Below, piece after piece: positions 1 through 8,870 of a stretch of 64,000 nt of DNA. The stretch's first letter is position 1, and each line of letters opens with the position of its first letter. Source of the DNA: Chitinophaga pollutisoli. GTDB taxonomy: Bacteria > Bacteroidota > Bacteroidia > Chitinophagales > Chitinophagaceae. Position numbers and translations under genes: made by a program. The notes below the pieces were generated by a model. That model was given only the letters and a program-made list of their open reading frames with translations. It had not been told where the DNA came from and did no database searches. The stretch lies in contig NZ_CP149822.1 of NCBI RefSeq assembly GCF_038396755.1, forward strand, positions 3,534,001 to 3,598,000, written 5' to 3'.

Positions 1-957
1 CTGCGCCATTACGCGGTGGATTATGCCGCGGATTCGGCGGGAGTACCGATTATGACGGTTTCGCAGGCTGGTCAGCCCGCGCGGAATAAAGTGGGAGAAG
101 TATTCGCACAGATCCGCAAAGATCTGGACGGCGCCAAGGCACTCATTCCTGCTTCCTGGACCAGTGCCGGGCGCATTACGCGGCTGGCGGTGCTGGCGAT
201 AGAAGCGAGAACGGCATTGTACCAGCAGGATTGGACGACGGCCATCGCCGCTTCCCGGGAGGTAATGGACGCGGTGCCGTTGGCTACCGCTGCACAGTTC
301 CCGGAAATCTGGACGGATGTACGGAATAATGAGGTGGTCTGGAAGCTGGAACGTGAACCGGTGGACGAGCGCTTCGGGGCTTTCTACAGGCTCGCGGGCG
401 GTATGGTGTTGTTTGCGCCTTCGTTCAAACTGATCGGTGTTTTCGATCGCGCGAACGATGTCCGTTTTAATTCCTGGATTGCAGACCTGAATCCTTCGCC
501 TGTGGATACGCGGTGGGCGGTTACGAAATATGCAGGCGGGCAGCCCGCGAATTACAACCTGACGGATATTAAATTATTCCGTGTGTCGGAGATGTACCTG
601 ATCCATGCGGAAGCGCAGGTGCGCAAGGCGGGTCCGGATATCGCCGCGGCGAACAACGATCTACAGGCATTGCGCAGCCAGCGTATCAATAATTATGTGC
701 ACAGTGCATTTGGCAATGCTGCGCAGGCGATGGCTGCGATCGAGGAGGAGCGCTTCCGTGAGCTGGCGTTTGAAGGCCATCGCTATTTCGACCTTCGCCG
801 GTGGAAGAAAGACATCGTGCGCTTGCCGGCGGATATCGTAGCGGTAGGCGGAACGGATCTAACTTTATCGCCTGCACGAAAAAATTATTATATGCCGATA
901 CCGCTTGCGGAATTGCAGGCGAATCGTAATATCCGGCAGCACCCTTTATATGAATAA
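1..957 (+). CDS. SusD/RagB family nutrient-binding outer-membrane lipoprotein, 5'-truncated
   Basis: Frame 1 is open from the first base, so the gene begins upstream; the valine codon near base 16 is internal. SusD proteins are surface lipoproteins that cap a SusC porin and capture glycans or other polymers. What is visible is the TPR-like C-terminal half. It includes the family's characteristic segment EERFRELAFEGHRYFDLRRW near residues 240-260 and the usual ending with PIP and HPLYE. The signal peptide and lipobox lie outside the window. Its SusC partner should lie just upstream. A terminator follows at once, and a separate SusC/SusD pair starts 370 bp later, so this is the tail of a different transport unit. 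The substrate cannot be read from the sequence. Confidence 0.93.
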   Translation: MRHYAVDYAADSAGVPIMTVSQAGQPARNKVGEVFAQIRKDLDGAKALIPASWTSAGRITRLAVLAIEARTALYQQDWTTAIAASREVMDAVPLATAAQFPEIWTDVRNNEVVWKLEREPVDERFGAFYRLAGGMVLFAPSFKLIGVFDRANDVRFNSWIADLNPSPVDTRWAVTKYAGGQPANYNLTDIKLFRVSEMYLIHAEAQVRKAGPDIAAANNDLQALRSQRINNYVHSAFGNAAQAMAAIEEERFRELAFEGHRYFDLRRWKKDIVRLPADIVAVGGTDLTLSPARKNYYMPIPLAELQANRNIRQHPLYE

Positions 958-994
958 AGCCCGTTGAGGTAACGATAATGGATCTGAACCGAAC

Positions 995-1030
995 TAGCCC
1001 GGAAGCATACACGCTTTTCCGGGCTATTTC
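995..1030 (+). terminator. Intrinsic terminator after the truncated susD
   Basis: Ten-bp perfect stem TAGCCCGGAA (995-1004) with TTCCGGGCTA (1017-1026), a 12-nt loop, followed by a short T-rich stretch. It lies 38 bp after the susD stop codon. Confidence 0.8.
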
Positions 1031-1328
1031 TTCTTATTAATCTGTTGGCTTAAACACATTTAATATTTAATTCTATGAATTGATATTCAATTTATTCTAT
1101 AATAAATTCGTAAGTACACATTATTTCTCAGTGATTGTTATATTCCTTTTTTCAGTAATTTACCTTTAGTTGCAGCAAGCGGAAGCATCCAAAATCTAAA
1201 TCAAGCAGCAAGCAAACCCGAACCCAAGTGAAATAGTACCCTGTAGCCCAGCATAGCATCTGAATCGAAGGATTGTAACCTCCCTGCATATTTATTTATC
1301 GTGTCTTCATCACCAAAAATCTATCGAT
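1031..1328 (+). promoter_or_regulatory. AT-rich leader region of the susCD pair
   Basis: About 300 bp without a credible gene, clearly more AT-rich than its surroundings up to about base 1160. The best Bacteroidota-like -7 element is TACCTTTA (1161-1168; consensus TAnnTTTG), with a TTG at 1135-1137 whose 23-bp spacing is slightly long. Nothing resembling an anti-sigma or ECF sigma gene precedes susC, so its control is not evident. No Shine-Dalgarno sequence is seen before the ATG at 1329. Confidence 0.35.
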
Positions 1329-4300
1329 ATGAAAGGAACGTTACTTCTTTTGTTCTTATCGGTCGTACTTTGCGGGCATGCTATGGCCCAAACGCGTCCA
1401 GTCGCGGGCAAGGTAACCGATAAAGCAGACGGGTCACCACTACCTGGCGTGACCATTTCCATTAAAGGCACTTCAAAAGGAACGATTACCAACACGCAGG
1501 GCGAGTACCGGATCGAAGCGGGGAACGGCGATGTGCTGGTATTCTCATTTATTGGCTATGCCACGCAGGAACTGCCCGTTCCCGGCGGCGGCGTGCTGAA
1601 TGTTTCCATGGGCCCCGACGACAAAACGTTGAGTGAAGTGGTGGTTACCGGTTATGTGGACATCAACCGGCGGGATGCTACTGCTTCCACCTCCAAGATT
1701 GACGCAACGCAGATCAACAACCGGCCTATCCAGAGCTTCGACCAGGCGCTGGATGGTTTGGCTGCGGGTGTGAATGTAAACGTACAGTCGGGCGTGCTCG
1801 GCGATCGGGTGGCGATCCGTATCCGCGGGGTGAATTCTATTTCGAACAGCGGCGAGCCATTGATCGTGGTTGACGGCGTGGTGCTTAATAATACCAGGAA
1901 CACCAACGTTTTCAATAGTGGTAATGGTACGCGCTATAATCCCATGGCTGACATCAATCCGAACGACATCGAAAGTGTCGATGTGTTGAAAGATGCGTCC
2001 GCGGCAGCATTGTACGGCTCCCGCGCAGCCAATGGTGTGATCGTGATAACTACCAAAAAAGGTAAACGCGGTGCGATTACGGTCAACTACAATACTTTAT
2101 TGTCGTGGTCCAGTGTTCGCCGCGCGCCCAAATTATTGACCGGAGATGAATTTGCCGGTATTCAGAACGAAAAATCTGGCAATATGAACCAGCCGGACAT
2201 CGCAGCGGATTTTGACGAGAATGGCGATGGCAGACCGGAGCGGACAGACTGGTTGGATGTGATTTTCCGTACCGGTTTCCAGCAAAGCCACCAGCTGTCA
2301 TTCAGCGGTGGAACGGAAAAATCCCAGGTGTATGGTTCGGCCGAATATGCCGATATGAACGGCTTTTTGGTTGGAAACCGCCTGCGCAGGGGCTCCGCCA
2401 GAATCAATGCAGATGTAACGCCCAAGTCGTGGTTGAAAATGGGTATGGGGGTATACGGTTCCCGTGTATTGAATAACGGTGTCCTTTCCGATGGCTACCT
2501 GGCAGGCGCAACGATCGCAGGCTATAATGCACCGCCGAATGTACCGGTATACAACAGCACCGGGGATTATGAGGGTTACTATCTTTCCCCGTCCAACCGC
2601 GATCTCGGCAATGGCGGCAACAGGGTCAGCGAACGGCAGAATCGCTTCTTCCACCCGTTAGCCAGTGTTTACCTGGGCCGAAATGATAACGAAACACGAC
2701 GTATCCTCGCCAATGTATACGGCGAATTAACGCCGGTCAGCGGTCTTAAACTGACTTCACGTTTCAGTGTGGATTACCTGCAGAACTTCGAAGATCAATA
2801 CGGCGGACCCAATCAGGCCGGAAATGGCTTCAACCTGAACGGACTGGTACAGGAGAACCTTTACCAGACGCAATTGTGGAACTGGACGAATATGGCTACT
2901 TACACGAGAACATTTGCTGAAAAACATAACCTGTCCGTACTCGGAGCGTTAGAGTATCAATATGGCCGAAATTTCCAGTTGTATACGGGGCAGGCCAATA
3001 TTGCGGATGATTACTTCAAGTATATCTACGACGGACTTTCAGCCGGGGAAGGCAATTCATATACCGGTGGTGCGCAATCCGCCAACGCTTTCGACTCCTA
3101 CCTCGGTCGCGTTGCTTACAATTATGCGAGCAAATACTATGTGGAGGCAATATTCCGTTCGGATGCCTATTCTGATTTTGGTGTCGACAACCGCAGAGGA
3201 TTCTTCCCGGGCGGTTCCATCGGATGGCGCCTTTCAGAGGAAAGCTTTATTAAGGACAATGCTAGTTGGGTCAATGAGTTGAAGCTGCGCGCCAGTTATG
3301 GTATTGTAGGTAATAATCTAATTCCCGCATATGCCTCGCGCACCATGTATGGTGGTGGCCAATACGCCGATGATAACGGGCTGAATACTGCCCAATTGGG
3401 CGACCCTAATCTTCGTTGGGAAAGAGCCAAAAAGCTGGATATCGGTATCGATGCCGGCTTCTTCAACAATCGCCTCGGCCTGACAGTGGATTTTTTCAAG
3501 AATGATGTCGATGACCTCGTTTTGGATGCACCGGTACTTCGTACAACCGGTATTCCCAATGCATATGTTACGACCAATATCGGCGAGATGTGGAACCGTG
3601 GCTTCGAAATCACGGTGCGCGGTACGCCGATCATTAACAAAGAACTGGAATGGAATGTTTCCGCCAACGCTACTTTCCTGAAAAACAAGGTAACGAAACT
3701 GGTGGATGGAAGCGATATTCCCAGCGGCTCCAACCGCGCAAGCGTGGGCCGTCCGCTCGGTGTGTGGTACATGATCGACTGGGTAGGCGTGAATCCTGAA
3801 ACGGGTTACGGCATGTTCCGTTCCAAAGACGGTGAGGTGAAGATGTACAACCCTTCACCCGGTATTGCTACCGCAAACAGGTGGACCACCCAGGATGGCA
3901 GCAGGGTCGTACCTTCCGTAACGGCAAATGATGCGAACTACCTGGATGGCAAAACCGGTTATCCGACCTGGTATGGCGGATTGGAAAATACGCTGAGCTA
4001 TAAAGGATTTACGCTCAATATCGCCATTCAGTACAGTGGAGGTAATTATATACTGAACTCAACCCGTCAGGGTCTGATGACGAACTTCCTGAATAACAAC
4101 CTCGCTGAAATTAAAGATCGCTGGACGCCGGATAATAAAAACACAGATGTGCCGAAGATTTTCCTACGCGATAATGTAACCACGCAAACTTCCACCCGTT
4201 GGCTGGAAAAGGGTGATTACCTCAGATTGAAAACAGTATCACTTGGCTACGCCTTTCCTGAAATTCGCAAGAAGCTGGGGATGAGCAACCTGCGACTATT

Positions 4301-4454
4301 TATTGCCGGCGACAACCTGGCCATGATTACCGGGTATAAGGGCGCCGACCCCGAAATCAATACAAACCGCACCGCCAATATCGCTTTCGGCGTAGACAAC
4401 CGCGGTGTTCCAATCGGCAGGACGATTTCTCTTGGTTTAAATGCATCCTTCTGA
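1329..4454 (+). CDS. SusC/RagA family TonB-linked outer-membrane transporter
   Basis: A TonB-dependent porin of 1041 residues, normal for SusC. In order: a signal peptide ending near AMAQ (residue 21); a carboxypeptidase-like regulatory domain (about 25-105) containing GKVTDKADGSPLPGVTISIK; the TonB-box-like LSEVVVTGY (about 107-115); a plug domain (about 120-225) with RIRGVNSISNSGEPLIVVDG and the LKDASAAALYGSRAANGVI segment; then a long 22-strand beta-barrel with a C-terminal aromatic residue. There is no N-terminal STN domain, so it is probably not itself a sigma-signalling receptor. SusD follows 17 bp downstream, forming the usual two-gene transcript. It moves a captured polymer fragment into the periplasm using TonB energy; the substrate is unknown and no glycoside hydrolase lies nearby. 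Confidence 0.95.
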   Translation: MKGTLLLLFLSVVLCGHAMAQTRPVAGKVTDKADGSPLPGVTISIKGTSKGTITNTQGEYRIEAGNGDVLVFSFIGYATQELPVPGGGVLNVSMGPDDKTLSEVVVTGYVDINRRDATASTSKIDATQINNRPIQSFDQALDGLAAGVNVNVQSGVLGDRVAIRIRGVNSISNSGEPLIVVDGVVLNNTRNTNVFNSGNGTRYNPMADINPNDIESVDVLKDASAAALYGSRAANGVIVITTKKGKRGAITVNYNTLLSWSSVRRAPKLLTGDEFAGIQNEKSGNMNQPDIAADFDENGDGRPERTDWLDVIFRTGFQQSHQLSFSGGTEKSQVYGSAEYADMNGFLVGNRLRRGSARINADVTPKSWLKMGMGVYGSRVLNNGVLSDGYLAGATIAGYNAPPNVPVYNSTGDYEGYYLSPSNRDLGNGGNRVSERQNRFFHPLASVYLGRNDNETRRILANVYGELTPVSGLKLTSRFSVDYLQNFEDQYGGPNQAGNGFNLNGLVQENLYQTQLWNWTNMATYTRTFAEKHNLSVLGALEYQYGRNFQLYTGQANIADDYFKYIYDGLSAGEGNSYTGGAQSANAFDSYLGRVAYNYASKYYVEAIFRSDAYSDFGVDNRRGFFPGGSIGWRLSEESFIKDNASWVNELKLRASYGIVGNNLIPAYASRTMYGGGQYADDNGLNTAQLGDPNLRWERAKKLDIGIDAGFFNNRLGLTVDFFKNDVDDLVLDAPVLRTTGIPNAYVTTNIGEMWNRGFEITVRGTPIINKELEWNVSANATFLKNKVTKLVDGSDIPSGSNRASVGRPLGVWYMIDWVGVNPETGYGMFRSKDGEVKMYNPSPGIATANRWTTQDGSRVVPSVTANDANYLDGKTGYPTWYGGLENTLSYKGFTLNIAIQYSGGNYILNSTRQGLMTNFLNNNLAEIKDRWTPDNKNTDVPKIFLRDNVTTQTSTRWLEKGDYLRLKTVSLGYAFPEIRKKLGMSNLRLFIAGDNLAMITGYKGADPEINTNRTANIAFGVDNRGVPIGRTISLGLNASF

Positions 4455-4471
4455 TCTAAAACTCAATCATC

Positions 4472-5923
4472 ATGAAGAAATTACAACTCAAAAATAGTTT
4501 CAGGCCGGTTTTAGCATTGGGATTAAGTGCAATGCTGATGCTGGGCGCCTGCTCAAAGGTAAATGAACAGGTACCCTACGAAAACATCAATCCCGAAGAT
4601 GTATTCAATTCTCCCGCGCGGATCGAGAAAGCGGCCATTGGCATGTATGATGCATTACAAAATGCAGAATTCCTGGGTGGCCGCGCGCTAATCTATATTG
4701 ATCAGCGCGGCAACGATGTCAATGTTGCGTCTTATTTCGGACAAATTCCGACGTTTAACATGCTTTCCAATAATGGTACTGCTTTGTTGGCATGGACGGG
4801 CGCATACCGCACGATATTCGAAGCGAATTACTTCATGGGCAACCTTCAGAAAAATGAAAGCGTTATCGGTGCTGATGCAGCGGCGGTATACTATGCTGAA
4901 GCAAAATTCTGCCGTGCCGTTACTTACTACTATCTCGTGAACATCTTTGCGCAAACGTATGTATACACGACAGATGCCAGCCATCCCGGTGTGCCGCTGA
5001 TGACCACCGCACCAATGACGGGGGGTGAAGCATTTGATCCCAAATGGAAAATGCCCCGGGCAACTGTTAAGCAAGTGTATGACCAGATCATCAAAGATCT
5101 GACAGAAGCTGCGGTCGACCTCCCGGACGATTGGGGCAGCGGATATGCTACCCATACCCGCGCCACCAAAGGTGCGGCTAACGGGCTGCTTTCGCGCGTA
5201 TATCTGACCGCAGGCAACTGGGCGCAAGCCAACGCCGCTGCCGATAAAGTGATCGCATCACCCGCTGATTACGACCTGGATAGTGATCCCTACACCAGCT
5301 TCAACAGGCCCACGTATAACACCTCTTCGGAAATCATCTTCAACATCGCTATGAACAACAGCGATAACCCCAATACCAATAACGCGATCGGGCAGCATTA
5401 CAGCCCCTCCGGCCGTGGAGACATTACGGTGAATCCGGATTATCTCACATTGCCCAATTTCGGACCCTCAGACAAACGGAAGAACGACACCATGATCGTG
5501 GGAGTGGGATCGGCCAATTACACAGGCAAGTACGCGGAAACACCCTTCGACTCCTGGGTGCCTATCCTCCGGTACGCCGAAGTGTTGCTCAATAAAGCGG
5601 AAGCTCTGGCCCGGATCGATGCCGGCGTAAGTCAGGACGCGCTGGATATCATCAACGAAATCCGTGACCGCTCCAATGCCACGGCGCTTGCATTGCCCGC
5701 TACCAAACAGGCGCTCATTGATCTCATCCTGAACGAGCGGAGGATCGAACTGGCGTTTGAGGGTTTCGGGATGATCGATTTCGTCCGCACCAAGCGCAAC
5801 ATTCCCGCCCGCGGCGCCAACCAGCCCGAGCAGGATTGGAACGATAATCTCACGCCCTGGCCGATTCCCTTCCAGGAAACCCAGCAAAACACGAACCTCG
5901 CGCAGAACCCCGGTTACAATTGA
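4472..5923 (+). CDS. SusD/RagB family nutrient-binding lipoprotein
   Basis: Complete SusD partner of the preceding SusC, 483 residues. The signal sequence ends in the lipobox LMLGAC, with the acylated cysteine near residue 27. The N-terminal SusD-like domain follows (ENINPEDVFNSPARIEKAAIG), then TPR helices and the family's C-terminal motif ILNERRIELAFEGFGMIDFV near residues 420-440. It ends in the usual QNPGYN. Lying 17 bp after susC with no terminator between, it is expected to be cotranscribed and to form the lid of the transporter on the outer face of the outer membrane. Weak similarity to the truncated SusD at the window start suggests a neighbouring, not identical, transport system. Confidence 0.95.
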   Translation: MKKLQLKNSFRPVLALGLSAMLMLGACSKVNEQVPYENINPEDVFNSPARIEKAAIGMYDALQNAEFLGGRALIYIDQRGNDVNVASYFGQIPTFNMLSNNGTALLAWTGAYRTIFEANYFMGNLQKNESVIGADAAAVYYAEAKFCRAVTYYYLVNIFAQTYVYTTDASHPGVPLMTTAPMTGGEAFDPKWKMPRATVKQVYDQIIKDLTEAAVDLPDDWGSGYATHTRATKGAANGLLSRVYLTAGNWAQANAAADKVIASPADYDLDSDPYTSFNRPTYNTSSEIIFNIAMNNSDNPNTNNAIGQHYSPSGRGDITVNPDYLTLPNFGPSDKRKNDTMIVGVGSANYTGKYAETPFDSWVPILRYAEVLLNKAEALARIDAGVSQDALDIINEIRDRSNATALALPATKQALIDLILNERRIELAFEGFGMIDFVRTKRNIPARGANQPEQDWNDNLTPWPIPFQETQQNTNLAQNPGYN

Positions 5924-5941
5924 TCGCCGGAAGGAACGTAT

Positions 5942-5985
5942 AAAAAGAAAGAGGAGCCTCCGCGCGGAGGCTCCTCTTTCTTTTT
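5942..5985. terminator. Bidirectional terminator between susD and the thioredoxin gene
   Basis: A perfect 44-bp palindrome. Each arm is 22 bases, with five A at the left end, five T at the right end and the centre CCGCGCGG. The GC-rich stem flanked by A and T runs works as a terminator on both strands and sits between convergent genes ending at 5923 and 6005. Confidence 0.93.
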
Positions 5986-6004
5986 CAGCAATGCTGCAAA
6001 TATT

Positions 6005-7156
6005 TTATTTCAATACTTCCCCCAGTTTGCTTTCCAGTGCGCTGCCGCGCAGGTTGGCTGCGATGATCTTTCCTGCGGGGTCAACCAGGATGTTCGTCGG
6101 GATCGCGTTGATGCCGTATAAAGGAACAACGGCGGATTCCCAGAACTTCAGGTCGCTCACGTGCGTCCAGGTCAGCTGGTCGTCGGCGATTGCTTTCTGC
6201 CAGTTGGCTTTTTCCTTGTCGAGCGATACGCCGAGGATGGTGAAGTTTTTGTTTTTGTATTGATTGTAAGCCGCTACCACATTGGGGTTTTCCTGGCGGC
6301 AGGGGCCGCACCAGCTGGCCCAGAAATCCACCAGTACATATTTTCCTTTGAAGGAACTGAGGTGGATTTGCTTGCCGGAAGGGTCGGGCAGCACGAAGTC
6401 GGGCGCAACCTGTCCGATCATGGAAGCCGGTCCTGCGCTCGTTTCTTCACTGGCGCCTTGCTCGAGGGCGGCAAGGCCTGCGAGGGTATTTTTCACGAAC
6501 CCGTTATCGGGGAATCGTTTGGCGATATCCTGGAAATCCTTTTTGTGGGCGATACGGTCGGTGGCGTCTTCAAACCCTGCCAGTTCCATGGCGAATACCG
6601 CGGGAACGGGGTTGCGGGAAGAACGGGCGGCTGCCAGGAAGTGCTCGCGGAAATTCTTGGTTTCCTGTTCCATGGCGCGCCTGCGGGCGTCCAGCACGCT
6701 GTCGGGCGTTTGGGCCATACGGAGGCTGTCGATCGCCTGCATTTCCTTGCTGAGGGTTTGCGATTTCTCGCTGTAGTATTTCAGGAGCTGGAGGATTTCC
6801 GTAGTAGCTTCCGAACCTTTCACCTGTACCTTTTCGAGGTCATTGTAATCGCCGGTGATGCTCATGTCGCCGGCATCTAGGGCGAGGAAGATATATTTAC
6901 CGCTTTCGAACCGGATGGCGTACAGCCCTTGTTCCTGCACCATGCCTTCCAGCGTGATCTTGCCGGATGCATCCTTCACGGCTGCGGTATCCACGATTTT
7001 GGTGGAGCTTTCCATCACTTCTTCCAGGTACACTTTTTCCAGGGGAGTATTCGCCAGTTGCACATCGATCTTGAACGCGCCTTTCTCCGTGTGACTGTTG
7101 CAGCTTGCCATTAATAAGGCGGCCGCTCCCGTCAGCCAAATCGCAAATTGTTTCAT
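6005..7156 (-). CDS. TlpA-like thioredoxin lipoprotein with DUF4369-type N-terminal domain
   Basis: A periplasmic or outer-membrane thiol-disulfide oxidoreductase of 383 residues. The start at 7156 gives MKQFAIWLTG followed by the lipobox LMASC (Cys19); a longer reading from 7186 would bury the signal peptide. The N-terminal domain (about 25-120) resembles the DUF4369 beta domain common in Bacteroidota, followed by a helical linker. The C-terminal thioredoxin/AhpC-TSA domain (about 245-383) carries WASWCGPC, with the redox cysteines at 283 and 286, and a cis-proline segment NAIPTNILV. Likely role: reducing or repairing disulfides of exported proteins or cytochrome maturation factors. It converges on the susCD operon; a link to it is not evident. 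Confidence 0.93.
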   Translation of the reverse strand: MKQFAIWLTGAAALLMASCNSHTEKGAFKIDVQLANTPLEKVYLEEVMESSTKIVDTAAVKDASGKITLEGMVQEQGLYAIRFESGKYIFLALDAGDMSITGDYNDLEKVQVKGSEATTEILQLLKYYSEKSQTLSKEMQAIDSLRMAQTPDSVLDARRRAMEQETKNFREHFLAAARSSRNPVPAVFAMELAGFEDATDRIAHKKDFQDIAKRFPDNGFVKNTLAGLAALEQGASEETSAGPASMIGQVAPDFVLPDPSGKQIHLSSFKGKYVLVDFWASWCGPCRQENPNVVAAYNQYKNKNFTILGVSLDKEKANWQKAIADDQLTWTHVSDLKFWESAVVPLYGINAIPTNILVDPAGKIIAANLRGSALESKLGEVLK

Positions 7157-7322
7157 GGGCTTTTCTTTTATTGGTATTTCTATCAAAAATAGTCCTAAAT
7201 CCCCGGAAGGGATTGCAGTAAATGTTAAAATTATGCAGCCGGCAAGAGTAACGCATCCCCTGAAAGGGCCATTTCCCTGCGGTATGCGGACCAGCGGGAG
7301 GCGACAGGGATGAACGGCGCGG

Positions 7323-8780
7323 TTACCCGTTGAGGCGTTTGAGCAGCAGTTCGTTCGTCAGCTTGGGATCTGCTTTTCCGCCGCTCATTTTCATCACTTC
7401 CCCCACGAACATGCCGATCAGGCCTTTCTTTCCCGACCTGAATTCCGCCACTTTAGCCGGGAATTTCTCCAGAACCGCATCAATCACCGGTAAAATGCTG
7501 CCGGCGTCGGTTTCCTGGATGAGATTGAGGGCCGTGGCTATTTCCAGCGGCGTTTTGCCGGGTTGCTCGATCATGGCGGGCATGATGCGGGAGGATGCGA
7601 TGGAAAAGTTCACCTTGCCGTCCTGGATCAGCGCGATGAGCGCGGCCAGGGATGCCGGGGAAACGGGGAAGTCGGCGATGGAGGCGTTACGCTCGTTAAG
7701 CCACGATTTCACGGGGCCCAGCATCCAGTTGGATGCCGCCTGGGAATGAGGCGTTTCGGCCATCAGCGCTTCGAAATACACGGTGGTGTCGCGGTCGTCG
7801 CAGATAACCCGGGCGTCGTACTCGCGCAGGCCCAGCTGACTGGTGTAACGGGCCACTTTTTCTTCCGGCAGCTCCGGCAGCGAACGGCGCACCTGGTCGA
7901 GGAAGCCGTCTGTCAGCCTGAACGGCGCCAGGTCGGGTTCGGGGAAGTACCGGTAATCATTGGCCTCTTCCTTCGAACGGAGGGAAAACGAGCTGCCGTT
8001 GGAGGCATCGAAACTGCGGGTTTCCTGGGTAATGATACCACCGGATTCCACCAGTTCAATCTGGCGTTTGATCTCGTTTTCTATGGCACGCTTGACGTTG
8101 CGGATGGAGTTCATGTTTTTCACTTCCACCTTGGTACCCAGGGTGGTGTCGCCCTTCGGGCGGATGGAAATGTTAGCGTCGCAACGCATCGATCCTTCTT
8201 CCATGTTGCCGTCGCAGACATCGAGCCAGCGCACCAGGCGGCGGAGCTCCGTGAGGTAAGCGTACGCTTCGTCGGCCGAAGTAAGATCGGGTTCCGTCAC
8301 GATTTCTACCAGGGGAACCCCCGCGCGGTTATAATCGATCATGGAATTGGAAGGGTCCTGGTCGTGCAGCGACTTCCCGGCGTCTTCCTCCAGGTGGATG
8401 CGGTTGAGCCGCACATTGCGCGACTGGCCGTCTGCCGAAATCGGTACATGCCCCCCCACACAAATAGGCGCGGTATGCTGGCTGATCTGGTAACCTTTGG
8501 GAAGGTCAGGGTAGAAATAGTTTTTTCGGGCGAAAAAGTTCTCTTTCTCGATGGCGCAATGGCAGGCAAACCCCAGCCTGATGGCCAGTTCTACCGCCTT
8601 GCGGTTCATGAAGGGCAGGGTGCCGGGGTGCCCGAGCGTAACGGGACTGATATGGGTGTTGGGCTGGCCGCCGAAGGCAGCGGAATCCCTGCTGAATAAT
8701 TTACTGGCTGTCAGCAGCTGGGCATGCACTTCCAGGCCAATTACCGCTTCATATTTGTTATAATCGATGCTCGCGCTCAT
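7323..8780 (-). CDS. gatB: Asp-tRNA(Asn)/Glu-tRNA(Gln) amidotransferase subunit B
   Basis: Subunit B of the GatCAB amidotransferase, which converts misacylated Glu-tRNA(Gln) and/or Asp-tRNA(Asn) to the amide form. At 485 residues it is full length. Visible family segments are YEAVIGLEVHAQL near the N-terminus, the GHPGTLP and MNRKAVELAIRLG region of the kinase cradle, EEDAGKSLHD, DYNRAGVPLVEIVTEPD, and the C-terminal YqeY-like tail with GKKGLIGMFVGEVMK. The gatA and gatC genes are not in the window, which is common in this group. It is divergent from the aldehyde dehydrogenase; a -7-like TATCTTTG lies on the minus strand at 8806-8813. No terminator hairpin is obvious in the 166-bp gap before the thioredoxin gene. 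Confidence 0.97.
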   Translation of the reverse strand: MSASIDYNKYEAVIGLEVHAQLLTASKLFSRDSAAFGGQPNTHISPVTLGHPGTLPFMNRKAVELAIRLGFACHCAIEKENFFARKNYFYPDLPKGYQISQHTAPICVGGHVPISADGQSRNVRLNRIHLEEDAGKSLHDQDPSNSMIDYNRAGVPLVEIVTEPDLTSADEAYAYLTELRRLVRWLDVCDGNMEEGSMRCDANISIRPKGDTTLGTKVEVKNMNSIRNVKRAIENEIKRQIELVESGGIITQETRSFDASNGSSFSLRSKEEANDYRYFPEPDLAPFRLTDGFLDQVRRSLPELPEEKVARYTSQLGLREYDARVICDDRDTTVYFEALMAETPHSQAASNWMLGPVKSWLNERNASIADFPVSPASLAALIALIQDGKVNFSIASSRIMPAMIEQPGKTPLEIATALNLIQETDAGSILPVIDAVLEKFPAKVAEFRSGKKGLIGMFVGEVMKMSGGKADPKLTNELLLKRLNG

Positions 8781-8870
8781 AAGTTGATATCACTGCTGAT
8801 TCGTACAAAGATATTCAAACTGCAAAAAAGCAGGGAATTTTCACGAAATTGTATATCCAACAATCACCCT

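Noticed and set aside
8724..8870. Longer N-terminus for the aldehyde dehydrogenase
   Set aside because: The upstream codons overlap the divergent gatB start and do not resemble the family; MAAIQDIHQSQRAFF at 8871 fits.
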